Positions 47,901-60,590 are shown, numbered from the stretch's first letter. The stretch: DNA of 64,000 bases from Escallonia rubra (GCA_033065855.1 JAVXUO010002007.1:248001-312000), one strand, 5' to 3'. Made by a program: numbers and translations. Notes: generated by a model from the letters alone, not told the origin.

Positions 47901-50634
47901 ACCCTCAATTTCATGGTCAGAGCTGGTAGAAGGAAGGTTGCGCAGGCTATACTGGGAAGGACTTTGAGAAACACCTCCCCTTAGGGCAGCAATATTCTCC
48001 AGTGACAAGTGGTCGAAGTCCTCGTGTCTCCTTTCTGCACCCCTAAGGGAACTTCCGCCAGCTAAAAGACGGAACAAAAAGAAACAGCTACGTGAAACTT
48101 CGAGGACAACTTCGATGATTCTTGTGGGGCTTTTCAGAAGTTTTAAATTTTTTTTAAGGAAAGAGCAACATTTGGGGATATAAATGAAAACGAAACCAGT
48201 GTCAATGGCAAACTAAACATTTGTTACAGATTGGTGTCATACCAGAAACCAAGAGAACCAAACGAGGAAAAATAACCTCCTATTAACATGCCAGTATGGC
48301 CGCCAAGATTGTAAGGACTACACCCTAGTTAGAAAACAAAGAGATACTGAATGCACAAGACTTTTGTGGCCCAAGAAAGTGAAGGGAGATAATAGAATAC
48401 AAAACTGTTTATAAACCATCCCGAAGAACACATAAGCACAATGCAAGCACAGCTATAGTTTAAGGTACAAAGTTTTACATATTTAAGTAAAAGGTACAGT
48501 GATTACAAAACCAAAGAATGTGTTTAACAAAAGAATATGAAGCAACAGATTCAAGTCGAGCAAATAACATGAAGCAACAAGGAATGGAACTCTTGTCTAG
48601 CATTTTTGGCAAGCGCGGCCACTGCATGAGGCAACTAACAAGGTGGGGTCAAAAAGGGATTAGATGAAGAGTCTTGCATGGAAGTTGTTCCCTTAAACAG
48701 TAAACTTCAGTTAGTCTAAACTATGAAAGTAAAACAGCACAGCCTTTCCCACCTTATCCATGATAAAAAGTTTTGGCACCAATCCCACGTCCCTTTAAGA
48801 CCGCGAAAAATGGCATCTGCCTTTTGCTATAGAAACATGCTACTATGTGGACTCTTTCTCTCAATAGTTAACAATAACAAAATGCAGCCACCACAAGCTA
48901 TTAGTGATGCAGTCAACAATATACGAAACTGAAGAGATGCCAATATAATTTGCAATTTGAAAATATAGAAAACAACCTCTTATGAACAGTTCACCCATTT
49001 TTAAAAATAAATAAATAAAGAATAAGAACTCAAGTTAAATATATCCAAAAGGAACCAACTTGCGGTCACTCGCAATTCACATCACATATCTAAACCCCTT
49101 GACTGACGCAAAGCCAAGGAATTTCTATTACTTTTCATACTTTGTATTGCATGTCATACCCAAGTCGGGTGACACATTGATGGAAGACATCATTAAAATT
49201 AAGCCACACATCATATATATGTTGGTGTTGCAGAGACTCGCATTGCAAGGGAACCAACCTCCTTCTGTATCGGGGATAAAGTTCAATCTCCCCTTGACCT
49301 AACTGCACATGTTCAAACAACATATTCAGGAACAGAGAAAGGCCACAGTGCCCCCCTTTTCTGCGCCTAGACCACGTGATTCCATGTGGTAAGCAACGAA
49401 ATCAACTAAAAAAGGCTAAAGTGAAACTTGAATTTTCTTTTTACAGGGAAAAAAAAATGCGCGTCTTAATAAAGTTGCCATTGACGCAACCACGATGCTA
49501 CACGATGGAGTTATTAAATACTCATGTAACGCTTCCCTCACCACTAATAAATTAGTCAAATGCAAGATCATGATGCATCGTCATCCCTGAGGCAGTAGAT
49601 ATTCTGAGAAAGATCCTGAGTACATTACATATCTTGTATGACTCTCATTACCCTTATACATATCTCTATAACACAAGATAAGCACACAATGAAATCAATC
49701 GCAGAACAAAGTTACTCGCATAAGTTTCTTCCTAACTTACAACTTTTACCATAAACAAGCCTCTCCAAGCATTTTGATAACGCAAGACAACTAGAATTCT
49801 AAGTACAAGCTCCATCAAAATACCAATGCAAAAAGTCTTTTCAAGTACCAACCAAGAATGAAAGTATGACAAATAAGTAACAGATAGTTTCGTCCATACC
49901 AAAAAGAATATACAAACAACCAGTTGCCGAAAAAAATGGAAACAGCAAAGGATAACATTAGTTCTCAAAACTGCGAGAAAAATTCTAGAACGCAAAATAT
50001 TGACAGATTAATCAAGGTGATGGTGAATTCTGATACACTTACCACCATTTTTGTTTACAGGACCCGTAGATTTACTAGCGAACAAGGCTGCAAGGCAAAG
50101 ATGCTGCATATCAGCATAAAGCCAAATTACGTCAAACATTAACAGCAAGATTTAGATCAATCTACCATACAAAAACTTCTGGTTGTATAAATCATACTAC
50201 AAAAATTGCCCTTTATTCTATGGACATGCCTGCAAAAACTGCCCTTTATTCCATGGACATAGTGTATTGTCGCCCTACCACACAACGAAATAATTCAAAA
50301 GTACATCAACGAATTAAAATTGCAATAAACAGCCGCGGAATTATTGGAAAGCAAAATCCTTTGGAGGAGAGACCGAGTCTATAAAACAGGTACTATCTCC
50401 GTTCCGTTGGATTTTTTCCTATGATCTAGTACCTTGCACACATTAAAGTATACTCAACTAACAATCGTGGACAAAATAAGCATTGCCTGGCAAGTCAGAG
50501 GGTTTAAACAATGATTGAAATCAACACTTAGCACGGTAATGCGTAAAAATACCTGCAATGCGACGTCCAAGCTCAAGCCCACCCGGATACCCGCCACCGG
50601 AGCCGCACCGTCGACCACCACTACTAGACGGCAT
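41904..50634 (-). CDS. Gene X, copy B: small five-exon protein of unknown function
   Basis: Exons in transcript order: 50634-50553, 50087-50043, 48061-47903, 47752-47622 and 42029-41904. All introns are GT-AG, phases agree and the frame is open for 180 residues. The N-terminus is Ser/Gly/Arg-rich (MPSSSGGRRCGSGGGY). The middle contains RRHEDFDHLSLENIAALRGG and SQSPSQYSLRNL, then an acidic DHEIEG and a basic stretch with VVWQQNAKEHMRKY. The C-terminus is VRLLVEECVEDYGPDFDKV followed by RWFEREKW. No transmembrane segment or known domain is recognised. Conservation of splice sites in copies A and B suggests it was or is a real gene. Intron 4 (5.6 kb) holds hAT, LINE and MITE remnants on the other strand. 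Function unknown. Confidence 0.6.
42400..42920 (+). other. hAT leader and intron (copy B)
   Basis: 42500-42550 contains the leader segment GTCTAACTCATCAAAGCTTC shared with copies A and D, followed by a donor-like site and intron sequence up to the acceptor TTCTTAG at about 42922. No coding frame here. Confidence 0.4.
42921..44757 (+). pseudogene. hAT transposase pseudogene with BED finger and DUF659 (copy B)
   Basis: The best preserved of the hAT copies, lying in gene X intron 4 in the opposite orientation. 43080-43200 is a decayed BED zinc finger: HCEEVIKGGW, then in a second frame CPDHVKHEMKAYS. Then come GPGLRDYEEQQYV, LMLDAVASYGAGYKG, ENVKELSNLVDKFCAMWKEA, CTIIAN followed by a stop where W-T-D is expected next, CASYVAAGRLLEQEF and SPCTAHCLSLMLQDIG, in the order seen in DUF659 hAT transposases. 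Stops and frame changes are frequent. A 344-bp MITE interrupts it at 43606-43949. Confidence 0.75.
43606..43949. mobile_element. 344-bp MITE (family M1) inside the hAT pseudogene
   Basis: Ends are CTATATTACATGGACTC and GAGTCCATGTAACTCAG. Flanking 8-mers TCGGTTAC and TTGGTTAC differ at one base. It carries GTGTCCGA and GGACAC words in both orientations near its ends. Removing it rejoins the DUF659 coding sequence (YHD... to TENVKEL). A sister copy is at 47020-47362. Confidence 0.85.
44758..46690 (+). mobile_element. LINE (L1-type) remnant
   Basis: 45500-46400 holds broken ORF1-like sequence. At 46240-46380 the frame reads FLLLVVKDETSSISVEFSRL, and 46430-46560 reads DATLTRNEEIQDGIV then FFEHLHEENLV, typical of the segment before the reverse transcriptase domain. 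46590-46690 gives EEALAASCGGKAP, then (a deletion removes the expected GPDG) NMPFFQHCWQLVKK. It is a partial, multiply broken copy. The downstream part joins the hAT C-terminal segment as in copy A. Confidence 0.65.
45291..45388. repeat. 49-bp tandem duplication
   Basis: Units 45291-45339 and 45340-45388 start GAAAAGAAGATGGAGTGTCA and differ at one or two bases. Confidence 0.9.
47020..47362. mobile_element. 343-bp MITE (family M1), second copy
   Basis: Perfect 17-base ends apart from one substitution (CTATGTTACATGAACTC and GAGTCCATGTAACATAG), flanked by a perfect 8-bp duplication AGTGTGAG at 47012-47019 and 47363-47370. No coding capacity. 8-bp duplications point to the hAT superfamily. Confidence 0.9.
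48062..50042 (-). other. Gene X-B intron 2
   Basis: Almost 2 kb of non-coding sequence. Parts at 48100-49200 align with 31640-33240 (copy D). No further gene or clear transposon end recognised. Confidence 0.5.
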
Positions 50635-51195
50635 TTTTCAGTCGGAACCCTAACCAATATCACACAGGACATTGGGATCAACCCGCATACGCGCAATTAA
50701 TTCTATTTGGAAAGGCTTAATGACAGAAAAGCCCCTCTTCGTTTGGGGTAGTTGCAAAGAGACCCTTATCGGTTACATGATCGAATTCTGTTTTACAATT
50801 TACTACCCTAACAATTTTAATAACAAATGATTGTCACTAAAAATATTTTGACGCTGTTATTAAAAATTATAACAAAAATCATTCATTGCTAAAATGAATT
50901 TTGCAACATTTCTCTGTTACATGATCAGAGGTGCTGTGTAGTAGAAGATCTCAGTCCTTAAGTTTATTTAGCACACAGGCTCACACAAAAAAGAATAAAA
51001 AAACACAGAGAGAGAAAGAAAATTAATAGAAGGTCTTTAGTGGTACGGGTGAGGAAGAGAACGTGTCATTTGCTTGTGCCTTTACATCGAAAAAGTAAAT
51101 ATGAATTGAATTTGTTGTTGGTCAGTTGTGCAAAAAGGCCCTAGCCTTCCACAAGTATGCAATTTACTCTGATGTTTATCTAATCTAATTATATA
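50635..51195. other. Upstream flank of gene X-B
   Basis: Sequence between the gene X-B start codon and the Helitron-2 start. No gene; the promoter of X-B would lie here, but I see no convincing TATA box. Confidence 0.4.
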
Positions 51196-53311
51196 TCTAT
51201 GAAAGTCGATACTGAGAGAATGTTGTCACGTTACTGCTTACGTGGACATTCTCTCATTTCACCACTCGGATCAACTAATTTTGTTCAATAATAACTTCTT
51301 TTTCCCTTTATCACTTTTTAATACAAATTTAAAATTTTGAATGCCTAAAATCTCGCAATATAATAGTTATCTCCCTGGCTTTAAACGTTTTGAGATTTAC
51401 TCACCTTCCAAAATTGTCTCCTCATTATTCCAAAAAGATGGATTTTGATGCGATTTTTATTTGTACTCCTCATTAAGTAATTTAACTTTTTTCAAATTCT
51501 ATCAATTTGACTTTATCCTATCGTCTTTCCTTTTTTAAACTTACTTAACATGCAAACAAGTTATTAATCTCATCAACCAATAGCTACTTTCTAGGCACTA
51601 TAATATCCTTACTATCTAATCTAATTTAGCTATTTCAATTGTAAAAAAATTCCTTAAATCTCTCCCTCATCATTTAATATGCCATTTATCACCTAAAATG
51701 GCTAAAATGAAAGTGGCATATAATCTCTCCCGGTATCAACGAAATTTCTTTAAAGTTTCTCCCTCATCCTTTAAATGGCATTTCTTAACCAAAAACTTAT
51801 CCCTCACTAGCTCCGCACTCATTTAATTTAAGCCTTCTTTTGACTCTCATTTTGGCTTTTTCCAAAATTAGGCTCACAAATTTCTTTTGCTAATCGATAT
51901 TGATGTTTTTTACTAAAAAAGAATATCAATTTGCTCACTCAACTCTATTTCAAAATTTCCTTTCGGCATGTATTCCTTATATATATCTTCTAGAAGTCTC
52001 ACAACTAAACCCTAGCTATTTCTAATTTTTTTTTTTTTTTTTGGATGATTTTAGAATAGCTATTTCTTCTTAGACATATGACACTCCTCTCTTCTCACAC
52101 CTAAATCCTAGCTTTTTCTCTTTCACACCTAAACCTTGAGACCTCTGCTTTTTTCTTCATGAAACAGGTTTTTTTTTTCTTTTCTTTTCTCCTCAATAAT
52201 TATTGATGTATGGCTAAATGATTCGCTCATGCTTTCCCCTAAATTTAATGATATTCGTTCTATGTGATCTATTTTTTTTTAATATTTCATGGTTGTGCAT
52301 ATTGCATCCCCATAATTCAGACTTTGGCATGTCTTTACAGGGTCACTAATCACTATGAAATTCCCAATCAAAAAAATAGGTAGCAACTCATCATGTATCA
52401 AAGCCTTTGTTTAATGCTAATATACTACCATTTTTTCGATAGGTCAGTGATGCAGCCATATTTTCTCTTTTGTTTGCATTTCAAAATTGTTGAGGTTTTA
52501 GAATGTTAGTTTTATAGCAACCATTGGGTAGTTCAATTACAGTTTTTCTGTATTTGAAAAATATGTTTTGTTGTTTCAATTTTGTGACCATTTTCATTAT
52601 TTTTTAGTGCTACCATTGCAAAAGCACAAGTTTGATTCTCAGGTAACATCTATGTTTCCATCCTAATTTATTTACCTTTTTTTTTTCTGTTAATAAGATA
52701 ATAGCATTGAAAAGAAATAAGATTCAGCCTTAAGGCCATTACAAATAAGATACCAGAGAGTTCAAGAAACCTAAATAAATATAAGGCACCCTGCAAAAGT
52801 TTATGAATAAACATCACTACAAACCAGGCCTATATCATCACTTTGTCATCAACTCAGTCTTTGTAGATATCAATGCGGGTCTGACACGCAAAAGATGCTA
52901 AAACTCGTGCTTCCTTCCAAAGGTGAGGATCCGCCCTACCCATACTAAAGTGATGATAGTCTGTTACACTAAAGCAAAAATCATAGATAATGGGTGCCAC
53001 CGTATCTAGGATATCGTCAGAACCTGTCATCTGATTAAGTAGAAAATAAGATTCAGTTAGAACCTTGATATGTAGGAAATTCTATTTAAAAGCCCATAAA
53101 GATACAGTATGCAAACTAATGGTTAAAGCAGTATATTTGTCCGAAGACAAAGAAGAGAAAGCCGCCAAACCACACTGCTCGCTATTTACATAACAAGATA
53201 AGTATAGCCTCACCTAAAAATGTTCCTACAATTAATATTGTTATTTCAATTAATATGATCTAACCAACTTTGCAGTATGTCCCGTGTGCAACGCACGGGA
53301 ATCAAAACTAG
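51196..53311 (+). mobile_element. Non-autonomous Helitron (Helitron-2)
   Basis: The 3' end is textbook: a GC-rich hairpin CCCGTG-TGCAACG-CACGGG at 53281-53299, ten bases later CTAG (53308-53311), followed by host T. The proposed 5' end is TCTATGAAAGTCGATACTG, preceded by host A at 51195; this end is less certain. The interior is mostly A/T- and T/C-rich. It carries a minus-strand terminal-exon-like segment at 52854-53030 and no Rep/helicase sequence. Confidence 0.75.
52854..53030 (-). pseudogene. Captured terminal exon of an unknown gene, in Helitron-2
   Basis: A splice-acceptor-like TTAATCAG precedes a 58-codon frame that starts MTGSDDILDTVAP and ends KEARVLASFACQTRIDIYKD then stop. The same protein segment, diverged, is at 62957-63157. 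The parent gene is not recognised. The alternative, the tail of a LINE open frame, cannot be excluded. Confidence 0.45.
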
Positions 53312-55317
53312 TATATAACTGCCATGGAACTTGAAACGGATGCTATTTACCCCTTCTATTTGTGTGTACACGCGTGCAATTACGTGCTAATGAAACGGCA
53401 ATGACGAATCATATGGTTTTTGACGTGCTAGGAAAATAGTAGCATTGGAAACTATAAGACACGACTTTTCTTGTAGGCAGTAGCTGATAAATGGTAATGC
53501 ATAGTCTAAACTTGTTTAGAGGACGACGAGCCAGTCACTCTTCTAGGCAAGAACTTTGAGCTTCTCATGCCTGTTTTATGAAAGTACTGTTCAGATTTGC
53601 CACCTCCTTATAAGAATTCTAGATTGTGGCAATGGTGGAGGCGAGTGGCGGTGACGGGAGACAGTGGCGGAGCCGAGTTGGAAAGGTCTGTGTTGAATAT
53701 TTGGTGGAGTTGATATGCTCCATAGAAAGAAAGAAAAAGGAGAAAAGAAGGTCAGTTGGTGGTAATTGCAGAATGGGTAATTAGCTAATGACCCTATGTA
53801 CTATAGACCGTGTGCGATTCCTTGTACCTGTAACTTGGACATAAAATGGGTTGATTACCACATATCTGCAAGACCTTCTGGTCGAGTTTCTACTTCTGGT
53901 GGATGAAACTCAAGATGGTTTCAATTCCTCTGTAAAACCTCCAACTGCCGCTGCTGCTTCTAAACCAATTTTTCTTTGGGATGGCCACAGCTGTGATCGT
54001 TGAACTATTGAATTTTAGGAACAACTAGAAGGTGGTAATTATAAACAAGAAACAGCTGTTACAATGGTACATTAAGAAAGTTGAAAAAGATAAACTCCCT
54101 CATGCTTCATCGTTCGTGCTTTTACAGAAGAATGTAAAGCTTCGTTGAGTAACATCTACTGCCCTCCTTAACTGTAACGGTTGAACAACTTGATCTCAAC
54201 TGTAGCATAGGACTTGGTATTACGTAGTCATGATCAATATCGTTTCTTAAACCTGTAACCAAGCGGGTCTGAGCTCATCTTGTTAGTCATTGGATGTCGA
54301 ATCAGCGTTAAATATCAAAGTAGATCCGAGGCCTGCAAAGCAAGAATAGTGACTGAATAAAAGCGTCCAGCGCTGAGGACAATGTTTTGAATTCAGTTAC
54401 CGCAGTTTACGTGCACAGTATCCATGCAAACTCTTTTGCTTGTTTATCAGATTGATGAAAAGCCGCAGTTGAAACTAAAATAAATTGATAGATGCTCTGT
54501 TATTTCAGCTCCTAGATGCTTTCAAGGGGAAGAAAAACTATACACAGCTCTTCCGATCAGTCTCATCGTGTACAAAAGAAAAACCAAGAAGCGCCTCCCT
54601 GCTCCCATAGGTGGTACCACTCTAATTGATTCAGAAATCAAGCATGAGAAGAGGAAAATGCGTGATTCAGGTGCTGCCTATGGAAGAAAAGATCATACCT
54701 GCTAAGAAGATGACACAAGTCACCGAAAAGCAAGGAGACGACAAATAGGCTCTTTTGAAGCATCTGTAAACGACAGAGCGGAAAGATCACCTCACAATCT
54801 TAATTGCATGAACATGGAACACTTTAGAAGACATTACAGTGCAGTAAGGAGTAAAATAAACTTTGCAACAAGGCAAAAACTAAGGAAGACAGGAACAGAA
54901 CTACACACGTAATAACAAGGATATATCACACTAGAAGTTGCTTGTGAAAGGCAGGTTGCCCCTAAGTTCTCAAGAAAGTATCTCACTTTGGAGATGAGAA
55001 CCCAGTTCAATTGGCTTTGGGGATCCCATTGTAATCAGCAAACACATTATAAGGCCTATGGTACTTTCTTTCTTTAAGGAGAAAAGAAGAAAAAACTAGG
55101 ACTCCCTGACCTTGAGGATATCTTCATTTAGCACTTCATATTCTTGATCTAAGATAGTAGCATTCACTACTGATCTAAGCGGCATAGTTCGACCAATGAA
55201 GAGCATATAGAATTGGTACCATTCAAGTTTCCGATTTACGACAACTGCTTCCAGACAACCAGTTAATACAAGCCATAACAATATAGAAGCTAGACAAATA
55301 TCATGTTTCTGGGCTAC
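53312..55317. other. Intergenic, no gene seen
   Basis: About 2 kb without recognisable coding sequence or transposon ends. It includes the region downstream of the JmjC pseudogene (minus strand), some of which could be its old 3' UTR. Confidence 0.45.
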
Positions 55318-58228
55318 TTACGGAGCGTTTGTAAGGTTACGGATTTCTTCAATTGCTGTGCTGAGACGGTAGAGGGCCATTTTCTTCACCTTTAAGCCAA
55401 TTTACGTCATTAATGTTCTCCAACGGACAGTAACAGAGGAGGAGGACATTACTATTTATGATCGGTAGATATCACCTCTAGGATTTTATCTTTGGCCTTG
55501 TTATGTAAAGGAAGTAGACGAACTTCATCAGTCAACTTGATGCACTCGACAATAATTTCAGGTGATATGAATTCCAAAACCACATTAATGCAGGACTGCA
55601 GATCAATAGATCATATATAGCGTTACTAGACAGTTTAATCAAGTAGAAGGGAAAATTTAAGGAGCAGGGAAAATTTTAAGTAGTCGAGTCCATGTTGGAA
55701 CTCGGAATATCTGAAGGAGCATTACAGTGTCCTATCTACAAATATATACAACATGCATAACTAGACTTTATGTTGGTGAGTTGAAATTTTCATTTTGTGT
55801 TCTTCACTTATATTGGGTAGTGCTACCCAACTACACATGAGAAAAGAAAAGCATAACTTCATAATTTCTTTTGGCTATGTTTTATGCCCTATTCTAAGAA
55901 CATCTTTCCACTAAAACAGATATCCACAAATTTGTCCAATAATTATCTTCCCCACACACACACTTGTGCATTTTACACGCCAAATGAAGTTGATATGTCA
56001 GATATTGTACCTTGACTTTTCTGATTTGATATGGACATCCAGCAGGAATGAAGACAGCTTCTCCAAGGTGTTGCTCAAAGGTCCGTGGTTCAATATCTGG
56101 CAAAATTAGAAATTGAGTTAAATATAAAACCCTTATGCTTAGCTTTAATAACAGATGGCATGCCTGAAACTAATACTTACTAAACTCTTCCCTAAGCCGT
56201 GCTTTGTCAAATGTGTCAAGAAAGAGACTCTGATCAAGAATCGGATGGACAACCTGTCATAAATGCAGATCATCAAGTACCAATGGCTACTATAAGCAGC
56301 AATACTGTCTGGACTCTGTACTTCATCTTACCTGTTTTCATAAGCAGTAGGGTGTCTTTTCAGGTACCGTAGAAGACTAGAAGTTTTGGAACATCTTGTC
56401 TGCGAAAAGTATCTCATTCGGCACCACAAGAATCAGCTACTAGATTCTCTCCATGATGAGTTTTCTACATCATCCTGAGAGGAATCCTCATCATCTGCAT
56501 CTGTATCTTCATAGCTTTGAAGGGTTCCAGAACAAAGTATTGAGGTCTCAGAATCACGTTCAGGACCACGCTCGATCACATTGGAGACATCTTCCACTCT
56601 GACACTTGAAACATGGCCTATATGTGTGAGTCACCAGAGAACGAAGGTACTTTAGCAAGACCATTTGGTAAGATAAATTCTTCCCCGGTCAAATCCTGCA
56701 GGACTGATTCTTAAGTTTCTTCAATATGAGAAGATGGTTTCCCTTTCACCTCATTTGTTCTATTCCAGTCAGTAGTATTCTGACTAGTCTCCATATGATC
56801 TCGAGCCCTGTACTTCTTCATTAAATTCTTAACTCTATTGAGCTGTTCTGTAGAAATTGGAACATCCGTAGCATGTGCAAGAATATTAATCTGAGGCCAA
56901 AAATCAAATAAATCAAGTTGTCAACGTTATCAGTTCTTGAAAAAGTCCTTCCCTACTTTTGTTGGAAACTCTAGGTCTGCCCCTCTAGAAGCAACGCATG
57001 GGGATAGTGATGCCGTTGATTCATGAAATTAATGAATCCAAAGTTATAAACTCAACTCGAATTCAACTCAAAGCTTTATCTTAATTCTCAACTACTTGAG
57101 GGCAGGTACATAAGTGGTTTTAAACCATTCATCGATTAACATTAATGTCTTTCATTTATAATCTCCATCTGCCACGCAATACGGGGAGATCACCTAAGTA
57201 TTATCCTAAAAAAGCCACAACAAAGATAATAGAAACATTTCGATAAGAACAACGTTCTACTCACCCGACGGCACATATTAAGCAAGACAAAATATTTTCC
57301 ATTATTTTACCATTTAACAGGCAAATAGGTTTAAAAATGCGCAAACTAAGTTCTTTATCCATCAAAATGTAGGGTAATCCTCAAAAATCAATGCAGGATC
57401 ATCAGACACAGATAATAAGAGGCAGCAGCAAAACTTAGAAGCATAGGGGTCGTCATAAGGGGGAAAACAAGAAACTATATCGCCTTAATCTTCAAAACCG
57501 TAAACAAAAGCTCATATCTGAGAGATCCATGCATGATCAGGCACATTATGGTTCCTCAATTCCAACTAAATCAATGCAATGTCCAGTGGTACTTGTTGAA
57601 CGACGAAAGAAGGGAATTGATCGTTTGGCCAAGTGCAAAACAGAGAGGATCTGGTTCCAAAGGTTCTAATTTTCTTTTCAAATCACGTTATTAATCTACA
57701 AGTCGGTTAACTTCTAAGAGATGAAGGGAGCAATAAACATGCAGGACACAAGCACGTTAAAAACATTGTGAGATTCATAAATATTCAATAGATACAGGGC
57801 ATATACCTGCATCTTCACATAACCATAATCACAAGGATATAAAACTATAAGAAAAGGTGAGGGGTTTCATTATATATAACCAGGACCTCTCAGTCAAATA
57901 TTTCAAGTTTGTTTTGATCTACTAATGCAATCTATATAACCTGCATAAGTTCCTCGGGTCCACCATACAAGATATAGAGACAAGGACCTAAGTCAGGCTT
58001 TGGCATATCCTGTGTTAACTTCACAGCTAAGTTTAGAAGACCAGATGATGGATTTATGTACATTTTTAGTGGCAGACCACATATGATCTCAGCATAATGG
58101 GCTGGAAACTGTTCTTGAACTAATTTGGATGAAAGCCAACGTTTCAACTTCAGCACCTCACGGAACATATTAGCATGTGTGTTCCCCTCCAGAGACCCCA
58201 CAAACATCTGCTTTCTAATAACGTCTAC
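55318..58228 (-). pseudogene. JmjC histone demethylase (KDM3/JMJ25-like), C-terminal part, broken
   Basis: Exons in transcript order: 58228-57941 (QEQFPAHYAEII, then MPKPDLGPCLYILYGGPEEL), about 56891-56440 (INILAHATDVPISTEQL), 56253-56181 (VVHPILDQSLFLDTF), 56096-56011 (LGEAVFIPAGCPYQIRKVK), 55595-55476 (INVVLEFISPE) and 55389-55318 (VKKMALYRLSTAIEEIRN, ending NAP and stop). The order and motifs are those of the JmjC half of plant KDM3-type H3K9 demethylases. The second exon has an in-frame stop after SSHIEET and a frameshift near 56625, and the segment expected between GGPEEL and NILAH, which carries iron-binding residues, is missing or replaced. The N-terminal RING and zinc-finger parts are absent. 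Last four exons keep frame. Confidence 0.8.
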
Positions 58229-59249
58229 CTGCAAGAGTCAAAATGCACCTACTTAACAACAATGCCTCATAAACGTTTCACTCAAGCAAAAAAATAATTA
58301 CACTCTTTACTACTACAAAGTTGATTTTTCTTTCTTTTTGATAGTTAGAAAATACATCTGCCATAAAGTAACATTCTGCGTTCCATTACCAACAGTCAGA
58401 GCTCCACAGTGACTATAGTCTTCCAATTAAGAGCTTGAAATTTCAAGAACTCAATAAGTATATCCGCAGTTACTACCTATCTGTAGTATTTCCAACTGGC
58501 TATTTCCAAGATACAAATAATAAATGTATTATGTCCAACATAATGTTAATTTAGCACCGTGTAATTAGTACACATTACCTGAGACCAATGTTTCTTAAAT
58601 TTAGGATGTTAACATGAGTATAAGGATTGTGTTTATTGTCTAAAAAATAATGCCTATCACACTCAGCTAAGAAGCATCAATGAGAAAACAAGAACCTTGA
58701 TATACTTAAAGTAACGGGGCACCTGTTATTATACTGAACCTTAAATTGATAGGGCACTCTCAAGTATCCCCTACGTATCTATCAGGAAAGGGCTGTCAAT
58801 TAGTGTGCCACCCGTGGCCATGACTCACTTTCACTGCATTCTAACAACAATAGTTTCCTCCATGCCGAACAGAATATACAGAGCCAATCAGTTGCAGAAA
58901 AAATGGGAACAGGAAAACAGATGTTCATACATATACCAAAATGCATTGAGCCAAAATCAGAAGACAATGCTATGACTCAATTCCTCAAGTTGGAAGTTTA
59001 ACCAAAACTAGGAAACATTTTTGTCTCCTGACAAGGAAATTGCAACTAGGTATCACCATCAACTTAAAAGTCAGATATCAGGCCATGGATCCACTCATAA
59101 AGACGTATGACTAAATTTCCAGATGAAACAGCTAATTCTAGTTATTTCAGTTAATAGGATAACGATAGTTCTCAAAACTGCGAGAAAATTGTAGAGCACA
59201 AAATATTGACAGATCAATCAAGGAGATGGTATATTCTGATACACTTAGC
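58229..59249. other. Region between JmjC pseudogene and gene X-C
   Basis: No exon of the JmjC gene's N-terminal half is visible. 59130-59250 aligns with gene X intron sequence near 49940-50035 (CTCAAAACTGCGAGAAAA, TTGACAGAT.AATCAAGG). Confidence 0.45.
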
Positions 59250-60081
59250 ACCATTCTTCTTTACGGGACCACCAGATATACTAGCACAGAAGGCAGCAAT
59301 GCAAAGATGCTGCATATCAGCATAAACCAGATTGCGTCAAGCACTAAATAGCAAAAAATGTAGATCAATCTACCATACAAAGCTTTGCGCTTAATTAATC
59401 AGACTTCATAAATTGCCCTTTTATTCTATCGACAGGGTCACCGGGCAATCACCCTTTTGTTCTATGTGTATTGTCGCCCTACCACAAAATATAAAAGTTC
59501 ACCAACGATAAAGACATACTATAAACATCAGCAGATTCATTGTGAAACACAATTATTTAGAGGACAAACACAATCTGTAAAACTGTACTATCTCCGTTCC
59601 ACTGGCTTTTTAACCTCGCAAACATCTAACAAGTCAATGGTGTGAAAACAATGAACGAAATCAACAGACAGAAATTGCCCTTTTATTCTATGGACATGGC
59701 CATGGGGCAATTGCCCTTTTATTCTATGTGTATCATCATCCTAATATACAACATAAAAATTCAAAAGTACATCAATGGGTAAAAACATACTATAAACAGC
59801 AGCGGAATCATTGTGAAGCAAATTGTTTTGGAGGACAAACACACTCTATAAAGCTGTACAATCTCCATTTTTTTCCTATGATTTAGCAGCTTGCAAACAT
59901 TAAACTAAACTCAAATAACAATTTTGGATAAAATAAGTATCCCCTCACAAGTCAGTGGTGTGAAAACAATGAATGAAATCAACACTTAGCGCGTTAATGC
60001 AAAAAAATACCTCCAATGCGACGTCCAAGCCCAACCCACTGGGAAACCCACCACAGGAGCCGCACCGTCGACCGCCACAAC
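59250..60081 (-). pseudogene. Gene X, copy C (exons 1 and 2 only)
   Basis: Exon 1 remains at about 60081-60011 (GGRRCGSCGG, then PSGLGLGRRIG) but sequence 5' of it is replaced, so the ATG context of copies A and B is lost. Exon 2 is at about 59294-59250 and its donor is changed from GTAAGTG to CTAAGTG. No exon 3 follows; the JmjC pseudogene lies downstream in the same orientation. Confidence 0.65.
59670..59730. repeat. 37-bp tandem repeat near gene X-C
   Basis: ATTGCCCTTTTATTCTATG twice, 37 bases apart; same pair as at 25650-25715. Confidence 0.75.
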
Positions 60082-60590
60082 TATGCAATTTACCCTGAGT
60101 TGTTTGTCTGATTTAAAATCCTTACAGAATTGAAAACCAATGCAATGACGGATTATATGTTCTTGGTGTGTTTAGGAAATATGTTGTACCCCTTTGTTTT
60201 ATACTTGCAGGGATCTTGCTAATGCTGTTTGTGGTATTGCCTAGCTTCATCCCCTTTCCATGACCAGTTTTGCTTAATGATTCATCGTCGATTATAATGA
60301 CTCTTTTTCTTAACAGGTAAACAAAGTAAAACAGAATTGATATCCATCCATAAGCAAAAGTTTCATAATTTCATTTCCAAAGAGCAAAAGCCTATAACAT
60401 ACTACCCATCCCTCGTATTAATTACCCACCACTCATCTTTCAAAATAGTAATCGGACCTCCTAATACTACGTAACCCAAACTCCCATCTCCCAAACCGCT
60501 AACGACATAATACCTAAATGTACCCACCATCGAACCTAATACTTGGTAAACCCATTAAACCTCGTCTCCCATCTCCCAAACGGCTAACGG
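60082..60590. other. Spacer between gene X-C and gene Y
   Basis: No gene or repeat recognised; contains T/C-rich and CCCATCTCCCAAAC words repeated at about 60482 and 60567. Confidence 0.4.
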
